Source of the DNA: Corynespora cassiicola | Taxonomy: Eukaryota; Ascomycota; Dothideomycetes; Pleosporales; Corynesporascaceae | DNA length: 64,000 bases | Assembly (NCBI GenBank): GCA_022059125.1 | Contig: JAEUWY010000001.1 | Coordinates: 744,001-808,000, forward strand | Direction: 5' to 3' | Position numbers and translations under genes: made by a program | Shown here: positions 56,001-64,000 of the stretch, piece by piece | Layout: the number at the start of each line of letters is the position of its first letter | Position numbering within the stretch: position 1 is the first letter of the stretch | Notes under the pieces: generated by a model | Told to the model about the DNA's origin: nothing | Seen by the model: only the letters and a program-made list of their open reading frames with translations | Databases searched by the model: none

Positions 56001-59000
56001 ATTGCCAAGACTGCATGTCACCATGTTTTCTCACCTGGACTCGGAGGCTCGACGATCCCCGCGTCGATGCTGTTGTTAATTCTGGTTGAGTGATACCTTC
56101 TATTCATTGGAGGAAGGAAGGTGTGGTGGAAGTTACAGTAAGTAGTCCAAGAGCTATGACTCATAAAGCCGGGGTGAGATGCCAGCAAGGCCGCAACTCA
56201 ATCGTAGGCTCTGCAGATTGGCCAGGAGGACGGCATGCTGGATAGACATCGATAACTAGAGGTATTCGTCAGTATCCATCACACGCTACCCGTGTAGAGA
56301 CCCTGGAGTGGCCAGTTGATGGCTGAAGTACACCGAGGAGTGGGATCCTGCTGCCCTCTGGAAACGACTCCTTTCATGATCCACGTTTCGCAAACAGACT
56401 GGCGCCAGTGATACACTGGAGAGATACGCATTTTTTAGATGCCCAAAGAGGCGCCGGGTGTTGTAGAGGGGTAAAGATGCTCGCAACGCTGGCCAGAGCG
56501 GGTAAGGCGGTGGAGCGGAGGAAGCTGGGGAAGAGATGAGATCACGGACAATCGCAGGCAGAGGGACTCGGGGCGCTCTGAGTCAGGGGTAGATACAGCT
56601 GAGGCCCAGCTATCGTGTTGCGGGGAAAGATGGAGAAAGGAATGAGGATAGGCAGATTGGAGGGAAGGTGAAGGGAGGGATGGACAGCGAGGCGTTTTGG
56701 ACGAAGTACAAACAAGCTTCGCTGGCGATCTGCAGGCCATGGGGCTGACTTCTCAAGTGGCTTGGCACTTAATCCAGGCAGCTCAGCCCGCAGCACCTCC
56801 ACATCACCCAGAGCAGCCACGGAATCTGGAATAGGGCGAGAATTAAAAGATTGCATTGGACTCGTATTGTATGTCTCTTTGCATAACACCTGCCTGGTGT
56901 CAGTTGCGATGCGCAAACGGGGCGGAATAGAGATCTTCAGCGGAATGATTTACCTGAAATGCTCTTTCGGATGCTCGGACGGCAAAGGGCATTTTCTTTG
57001 CCCCTAAGTCGGATGATGAAGATAAAAAGCAGCTGGAGATCTCTTTCCAGCAAGGTTGCATCCCACTTAGCATCACCGATTCCTCTCCGCAGGAATGCAG
57101 ATGAAGGCGCCCAGCGCACGAACAAAATCCAGAATAGCCCCTGCCGAATGCTTTCCTCCTTATACAGCCTTTCAACGAGGTCGGAATGATTCTTCCATAC
57201 TTTCTCGAGGATGCATTGAATTTTTTGCCTATAGCTTGCGTGGTCGTGGTGCTGCCGCCACTCGGCCGGGAGTAGGGATGCCGTTGGGTAGTGGGGGCTT
57301 CCCCATCTCCCCACACCCTAACCTCGACATCTCCAACACCACAACAAGCCGCCACCCATAACCTTCGAATTTCCTTTCAGATCATCTCCTGCATAGCGCA
57401 AAGCTTATGTGATACCAAGCAGCTGAGATGACGCGTTCAGCAATCCATAGCGTGGTGGAGGCACCGGGGCCGAGCGTCCTCTGCTGGCCGCAGCCCAGAA
57501 AAACACCTGCAGGCTCGACTCGTCGGCTTCCGCTACAACACCTGAGATGAGCTGGTATCCAACAGGGTACAAACTCAAGCATTTCTTTATCAGATAACAC
57601 TCTTGTCCAAGGTTGACCTGGTGTTGTATGCACACTGCATCCAAGATACCATGGCCTCGGCGATCCTGCAACGGAGCTTCACCTGTCTCAGCAATAGCAT
57701 ACGAGCATACACCTTGCCTTCGGTGCAGATATAGCTTCCAGTGAGATATTCAGAAGCGCTGATGCAGAAAATCCGCCCGATCGGCTGACGAATGCAAATT
57801 CGTGATGTGAAGGTTGGTATCAGCACAGGGATGCAATGCATGTGAAAATGCATCTGACCAGTTGGTAGACAATTTTGGCGCCATCGCCGTCGCCTCTGAG
57901 AGCTCCCACAAAATAGCGACCGCTGACGTGTTAACGATGCATTGTATCTCGTGCCCTCGTGCGACTCCAATGCCCCGTTTACCACAGCGTGGAGGGAAAA
58001 ACGGTGTCGAGGCATTCCACTGTTGCGTGCCCGAGCCTTGCATCTAACAGAACATATTCTTAGGTGATAAACATCGCATCGTAGTGGATGCGCCATGTTG
58101 ACCTCGCATTGGCATGTAAGGCCAAACTGGGGAAGGCACCGTATATCGCAGAATGATTCGGCATACCCCGCTAGGTGTGTGTTGCGGCCGCATTGACGAT
58201 GAACGCTGACAAAGAGACCTTCGAGCACAATCTCACCGATATCTGAAATCGCAAAGCAGCCATATCGATTGCAGATACGGCCGAGCGATCACGGTTACAT
58301 GCACCAGGTCACAGCTCTAAGTGCGACCACGTAACACAGGGCTTGGATGTTGCGTTTTCACAAAACATCTGCGGGCATGTTTTCCAAGAGGCGAGCGTTG
58401 TCTATGCCACAAATAATAAGGCTTGCATCGAACAGCAAGAGAGCATCAACAAGGCCAGCATGTTGGCTTTGATGATAGTCCACAGATTAACTTCCATCGT
58501 CGGTATTCCCAGGCTCCAGGCATTATGACGCAGATTTGAGAGGCATCTGAAAACGGATATCCCCACATTGCACGCTAAAAACCTCGCATTCGACCCATGA
58601 CGGCTTGACTTGACAAGAGCTTGGAATAGTGGTACATGTGAACATAGGGCTCTAATTAAAGATACTCGGGGCTTTTTGGATGATCCTGCTTTCCATATAG
58701 ACTGTACTTGGTCAAAAAGCAGAAGAGTCCTCTTGGATGCGAAGGACCAATCCATTGCCGCATGCCTCTGGATACTTCCTGGAATATGTCATTCACGGAC
58801 TATGGCACTATCCTATGCCGGCTTTGGGTTGTATATCTTACTGCCAATGATTTCAATCCAGATTCCATACGAGCGACGTGGTCATTCTAGGACATGGAGC
58901 AGGGCAGAATCCCCCGGATCCGGAACATTTCCAAGGCCTGATCAGACAAAAAAAACTAGGCCTGCCATACAGCAAAACCAAAATTCCATCTGACACATCA

Positions 59001-61303
59001 TCATCTCTTGCAAGGCCTGCGTCAGCGGTATTTCCACCTCTTGCAGGATTTATTCCCTGGAGTCCCCAGCATTTTTTTTTGTTGGTGGTATGAACCGTGG
59101 AACTCCACCTCAACGCCTTTGACGAATATTCCATCAAGTCTCGACTATTCCTTGGAGTCAAATGATGGGCTGCATAATTGCCCATGTGTGTCGCATATGG
59201 GAAATCCCATCCCTTCTCGTAATCCTCAAGGACTCCCCGTATCTATTCCAACAAATCTGGACTCTTCAACAATTCCTTCCCGGCGAAAGTCTGGCGGTTG
59301 ATCTCTTGTCGAGCTTGGCTAGCAGTTGCACCTAGCCCTAACATCTTTCTGGGGAAGTTTGGCATTCAGAACTCATGAAATCTTCTCGTGGTCTAGCTTG
59401 TTTGCTATACGGCATAGATGCAGAGTTTTTGATACAATTAGTGCGGCTGTCCTCAAAGAAACTCGCACTGTGCCATTGGAAGGAGCCATCAAGAGCGCTT
59501 TATGCCATCCCGTCTAAGTCACCTTGCCGACTTCTCGCAGGTTCGTTTGTCGTGGCTGCGACCTGGTGTGCTGCCTTATCTCCGAAGATCCTCGCACTTT
59601 GAGGTTGGCTCTATATATGAAGCGTTTGATAAGGCGCCGCGTCAACTTCGCGTCGAGGAAACAATCCGCGGTGTTGGACTGGAAGCTGCAGCATTTTACG
59701 CACCACTTCCGTGATCGTTACCTGTGTTATACTCAATCTCATCGCGGGTGCGGTATTCCACTGGCTCACGGGTTGTGATATCTTCGGCGATGCTGGCATC
59801 AAACCAAGGTCGCTCTGGTCGCCGCTTTTCCCCCCATGTGACAAGGATGATCTGGTCTAACAAACATGGCCTGTTGTGGAATGCCTCTGAAAGGTGCTTG
59901 TGAGACAAAAATGGAGGCGCTTGTGTGCACCAAACCCGTCTGCAAACATGTTTGCCACCAGTCGGCCTGGAAATGAACCTATCTTTTCGAATTCAGAATG
60001 TCTTCGCACGCCCGAGACTGTAATGTCGTTTTTCGAGGGTATGAAATGACTTGAGGTTGCCTTCTGGCTACAAAGAGCGTATCTTGCACCTATCAGTCTC
60101 GCCATGGCGTTTGCGTTCGGTATCCATCTCTGGTGACCCTTGGCATGTCTTAATACTCGTGAGGCGAGGTGCAGACGCCGCTTTGCTGGTTGTGCCAATC
60201 AAGCCGCTGTGGGGATCGCGAGCTGAGGACTGCAAATTCAGAGCTCCGAGAGCGACAACGGATGGCCTGCCGGGTACCGAGCGGTGGTGTCCAAGCATAT
60301 CGCGGGAATCGCATTGGCTGTAGGAGTCTCTAGTAAGGCTACATTGTTCGTGTTGGGAAGTGGGTGTGAGCTGCGGTGGTGTCTTCGGTGAGGGCGCTCA
60401 CTGACGGGCGGCGGAGTTCACACACCAACCGGGCCAGGCGGAACGCTCCGGGCTCCCGCCCCAGCGCCCCCTGCTACAGGAGCCTACAGAATCTATAGAT
60501 GCTCCCCTAGCACTTTCGAGTATTGCGCAGTCTTTTGAATGGGCCTTCTTAGCTCGCAAGGGCTGTAGATTCACCCACAGACTGCCGTCAGAAGTGTTCC
60601 AGCCGTACTGCGTTGTCGGTCATGCCCCACCATGCCTAGGAAGCACACATCGCGGAGACAAAGCGCACGCATCTCGAGGGCTGCGAAGGCATGATGCTGG
60701 CCAGTTGACACCTGAGAGGTACTCATTCCGTAAATGAATGCACCGTCCATGTGCATTTGACTGTGACGCACACCATTCGTTCTCCATGCTGACTCTGCAT
60801 GCCTTGGATGGATACAAGCACCCTGATAAGGACAAGAGCGCAACTTCAATCTCAGCCCGCGCGGGTAACGTGCCCAACTCACCCTATCCGTCCTATATAC
60901 ACGGGGGGAATCATCCAACTTTTGCCTTCGGGCACTTCCAAAAAATCAAAACCAGATAAGCCCCAGTTGCAGAAGGAAGAACTTCACTGATATATAGCAG
61001 ATGGACCAAGGTCCCCCCAATCTTTTTGGGATATTTATTTTTGCAGGTCGGGATGGAGTGAGATTCGAGTAGAAGGGCCGCATAAAAAGCATTTGTAGTT
61101 GTTTATTTCTGCTAATAACCGCAGCAGCTTGACCTCAGCTGCCTCGAAGGCCTAAGGGAAGCTTTCTACCTGTTCTGTCACTATTCAATGGTACAAAGGT
61201 ACGTCTAGTCAATTACCCTAAGGTTTTCCTGGTCCCTTCCCATAAATTCTACGTCCTTTTCATTCGCAACACATTGGAGGGTGAGTGAGCTTTTCTCCGA
61301 CAG
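53044..61303. other. About 8.2 kb without a supported gene
   Basis: The longest gene-free stretch in the window, upstream of the 544-residue protein. Base composition is close to balanced, so it is not an AT-rich RIP island. Frames reach 212 codons (minus, 57590-58228) but are Cys/Arg/His-rich with random composition and no splice-linked partners. No transposon coding, terminal repeat, tRNA or rRNA was seen. It could contain a long leader, distal control elements or non-coding transcripts. Confidence 0.5.
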
Positions 61304-61843
61304 ATGATTATCATATACACAAGCGGCAGCATGTCGAAACATATCGTTTCCTACGAGACAACCCAAGTTTTTGGAGAAAACGGAGAGATCGACTCTTTAA
61401 TGTTGTCTAGAGAGCCCAAGTCCTTGGGATCTGTTGTGAATGTCTCTCAGTACAGACATCAGCATAGAAAGCTCACCTCAGAGATACTTCCTGAAGAAGC
61501 CAATGTCCGAGGAAGCACTGCAGATGGGATCTCGCCCAAGAGTCCATATGAAACTATACATCTGGATATTTCCGAAAAAGCTTACAGATGGGAATCTCCG
61601 GCATTGGAAGTTCAGGAAATACACGCTAGAATTGATCAAACGCAAGAACGTCTGAAAGGCCTAGAGGGTTCGAATCGGAGGGAACTCGCCTCTCGGGGGT
61701 TTTTCTATGTTCTAAACTGGATTTTAGTGCACAGAGCCACTCGGATACATCAAAGGTGGGTAATAAACCGACATGCAAGGAATATAATCGACCTTCGGCC
61801 GCTTTTTGAATACAGAAACACGTCGATAGATCCAAGAACATAG
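61304..61843 (+). CDS. Hypothetical protein with coiled coil and one hydrophobic helix
   Basis: A single frame of 179 residues. A second ATG in frame at 61331 (MSKHIVSYE) is an alternative start. I do not recognise a family. The N-terminal 90 residues are polar; residues about 105-128 (EIHARIDQTQERLKGLEG) form a likely coiled coil; about 133-146 is hydrophobic (GFFYVLNWILVHRA), followed by a basic amphipathic stretch (RIHQRWVINRHARN). Codon usage is less G/C-biased than in the housekeeping genes. The lack of support from splicing or homology makes this a tentative gene. Confidence 0.35.
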   Translation: MIIIYTSGSMSKHIVSYETTQVFGENGEIDSLMLSREPKSLGSVVNVSQYRHQHRKLTSEILPEEANVRGSTADGISPKSPYETIHLDISEKAYRWESPALEVQEIHARIDQTQERLKGLEGSNRRELASRGFFYVLNWILVHRATRIHQRWVINRHARNIIDLRPLFEYRNTSIDPRT

Positions 61844-63970
61844 ATCCCCATGCTCATTCCGCTACAAGAAATTGATATCTTAGGATTACACCGTGAATTA
61901 AGCCCTGAAAGATGTATTTTTGTTCCCAGACCGGTTACCACAGCTGGATAAAGAATTCTTCTAGCTCATACAAGGTACATAACTCACTATCTAGGCCATG
62001 AATCCCTCTCTAAGAAGGCATCGAGCCCTACATCGCCAATTCAGATAGACGTTCACAAAATACAGGATTAGTATTTTTTTGGTATGGCCGAAGAAATATT
62101 CTAACACGCAAGCATGAGCAAATGGCATTAATATCGAGTCAGGGTGTTTACTAACATCCCCCTCTCACAACATGGTGAAGGCCGCGCAAACACCACCAAA
62201 GCCACCATGTTTCATCCTATTCAAACAATGTTTTGAATGTGGCCCATAAATGCAGCATAATTGGCACAATCAACATCAGTGAGTTCTCTCTTCTCCACTC
62301 AAGATTGTTGACAGTATAGAGCTGGCAATTGTGATAAACCCCATGGATCCTTCTTCCCCTACTCTCTTCGCGACATTTACCCTAGCCATTTCCATTCTGT
62401 CTGCCCTGATCCTGGGGTATCCGTGGAGCGTGCCTCTGAACTCTTGTCTCGGTTTTACAGAGCTTAGTCATCATGCCAAGTGCAGGACCATCATCACGAC
62501 CAGGGGCGGCCGCTCCAAAGCCTGTGTCACGTGACATGACCACACCAAAAACTTTTCTGTCTGCACATGGGCGTTTTAATGGGCAAGTTTTAGCACTCAA
62601 CATGGAATCTTCCATTTCCTCTTTTTAGTCAGACTCGACCATTTTTAATGCAGCTCGAATATTATGATAGTCTCAGGTGCCACTAATGAATCGAGGGCTA
62701 TCCTCAGCCAGGCCGAGAACTCATGGCCCGCTTGTGGAATGATTTTATTGCCGACCGGGGCTTCATACAGTGGATCCCCAGATATTTTGGTTGGTCCAAA
62801 ACATGTGTCCAACCACTAGATGTTTTATTCGAACGGGAACGCCAGGCAGCTTGGTCCTTTATCATTTTGGCCAGCTGGCGCCATGTATCTGACAGTTTTG
62901 AGTTTTGTTCTGGCAAGGCTACTATGTGTCTTCTTCTTTCCCATGTTTCTTCTACCTTTTTAGTCTTTGGCCATTCAAATACTTGGTCCTTGATTTATTC
63001 TGGCCAGAAAACCATGCCCTCTTTTCTTCCGTTTTCCAAGTTCTAGGCCATTGAAGAGTCGAGTGTTGTTTTATTCTGGCAAGGCTGCCATACGCCTCCT
63101 TCTCGTCAAGTTTCAGTCTTGGACCATGCCGTATAGGGCCTGCTGGCCAGAAAGGCTCTTCATGACTTGTTTTAGATTTGGATCATTGGAATGATGTAGA
63201 CTATCTTGTTCTGGCCCCGCCCATTCGTGCCCGCCATGCCGTTTTGTAGTGGCTTCGGTTGGGCCAACCATGCCAGGTTTTTCCTGCCTATTTCAAAGCA
63301 GCGGAGCTGGTGCCTTCACTCGTACGATGATGATGCATATTTCTTTGTTTGACCATGCGAGGACAAGGGCGAAGTTTTTGGTGAGCTTTAGAGGCTCCAA
63401 GTCGACGTCGCTCTGGTCCAAGAGATGGGGCTGGCAGTCCTTTGTTGATGGCATGGATGAGTGTTTTTAAGCATCAAGCCAGCCTACTGCTTGCTGCTGT
63501 GGCAGGTGGCTGCATTTTTATGACAGCAAGCGTTGCTCAGACCAGGCTCCAAACTTCATTGTTGAAGATAGGAGTAGTTTTAGAGAGGAGCCAGGCGTGT
63601 AGGTAAAAAGAAGGTGAGGAGTAAGGGTGGCGGCAGGGGGAAGAGGGGGGGTGGGGGGGTCTTTTAAGCACCACGACACAGCTTTGGCCACCTCCACGCC
63701 GCCTTGTCCACCCAGCGTCGAGCGTTTACGCTCCCGTGACGGCTCCCCCGAGACAGGCGCATTTGGACGAGGGGGCCTGCCTTTGTGCTGGCTCGTGACA
63801 GGCCTGGGGCCGACGCCGGGCCCTCCTTCCATCAGCCACTCGGACGCGTGCTCTGTGGTGGATGCAAGGCAGGAGCCACCGACCACAGTGTGCCCCTGCC
63901 AAACACTCGGGAAATGACCCCAGGGACGGGGTGGTGAATGTGAGCCTGCTGCGAGTCTGCCTCCTCCGGC
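61844..63970. other. Gene-poor right end
   Basis: About 2.1 kb. AT-rich to about 63100, then GC-richer with a G-rich run near 63630-63660. A short frame at 62343-62534 starts with a hydrophobic stretch (LFATFTLAISILSALILGY), but there is too little to call a gene. Confidence 0.45.
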
Positions 63971-63971
63971 A

Positions 63972-64000
63972 GCACCTGCAGCACCTGCAGCACCTGCTGC
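63972..64000. repeat. 9-bp tandem repeat at the right edge
   Basis: At least three copies of GCAGCACCT running off the window edge. In one frame this would encode Ala-Ala-Pro repeats, in another Gln-His-Leu; whether it is coding cannot be decided here. Confidence 0.7.

Noticed and set aside
57590..58228. 212-codon minus-strand ORF in the gene-free region
   Set aside because: Cys/Arg/His-rich random composition, no motif, no plausible introns and no codon bias.
61660..61680. GGTTCGAATC resembling a tRNA T-loop
   Set aside because: Flanking bases do not pair as a T-stem, and no anticodon arm or acceptor stem fits.
62343..62534. Short ORF with hydrophobic N-terminus (possible small secreted protein)
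   Set aside because: Only 63 codons, few cysteines, no conserved features, and a stop shortly after; not enough support.

Overview
The window is nuclear DNA of a filamentous ascomycete, most likely a dothideomycete (class level is inference). The genes have short introns, mostly 48-80 nt, with GTAAGT/GTGAGT/GTACGT donors and CTAAC/CTGAC branch-like motifs. Several families are typical of such fungi: a CFEM-like GPI protein, a fungal CorA-like protein, MFS sugar porters, a MYND-SET protein and a PAF acetylhydrolase-like esterase. No operons, CRISPR arrays, rRNA or convincing tRNA were seen. Exon coordinates below were worked out by hand from splice signals, and the phases add up to whole codons in every multi-exon model that is given a start codon.

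Layout, left to right. 1-12 kb: the last exon of a gene entering from the left, a secreted 8-cysteine GPI protein, an FAD amine oxidase-like enzyme, a short-chain dehydrogenase, a TENA/THI-4 protein, a MYND-SET protein and a maltose/alpha-glucoside-type permease. 12-20 kb: a CorA-like membrane protein and a hexose-type MFS porter, separated by long non-coding stretches. 22-29.4 kb: a compact GC-rich housekeeping block with NOP2 (rRNA m5C methyltransferase), GET5 (tail-anchored protein targeting), cofilin and mitochondrial HSP60. 30-34.5 kb: an AT-rich stretch holding a membrane-protein reading frame broken by three in-frame stops. 34.5-45.7 kb: a membrane-anchored PAF-AH-like esterase, a glutathionyl-hydroquinone reductase-like GST, an FAD-linked oxidase without the usual flavin-attachment residues, and a MARVEL-type tetraspan protein. 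47.9-53 kb: a small hypothetical protein, a protein built from a 24-bp/octapeptide tandem repeat, and a 544-residue probable nuclear protein. 53-64 kb: almost no coding signal apart from one 179-codon hypothetical ORF.

The genes do not form an obvious pathway. The metabolic genes at 3.5-12 kb (oxidase, reductase, TENA-like, permease) are adjacent but on mixed strands, and no core biosynthetic enzyme is visible, so I do not call a secondary-metabolite cluster. The points most worth a second look are the three-stop reading frame, the octapeptide-repeat protein, the roughly 8-kb gene-free region upstream of the 544-residue protein, the FAD oxidase lacking flavinylation residues, and cofilin's ATG-only exon followed by an 11-nt exon.
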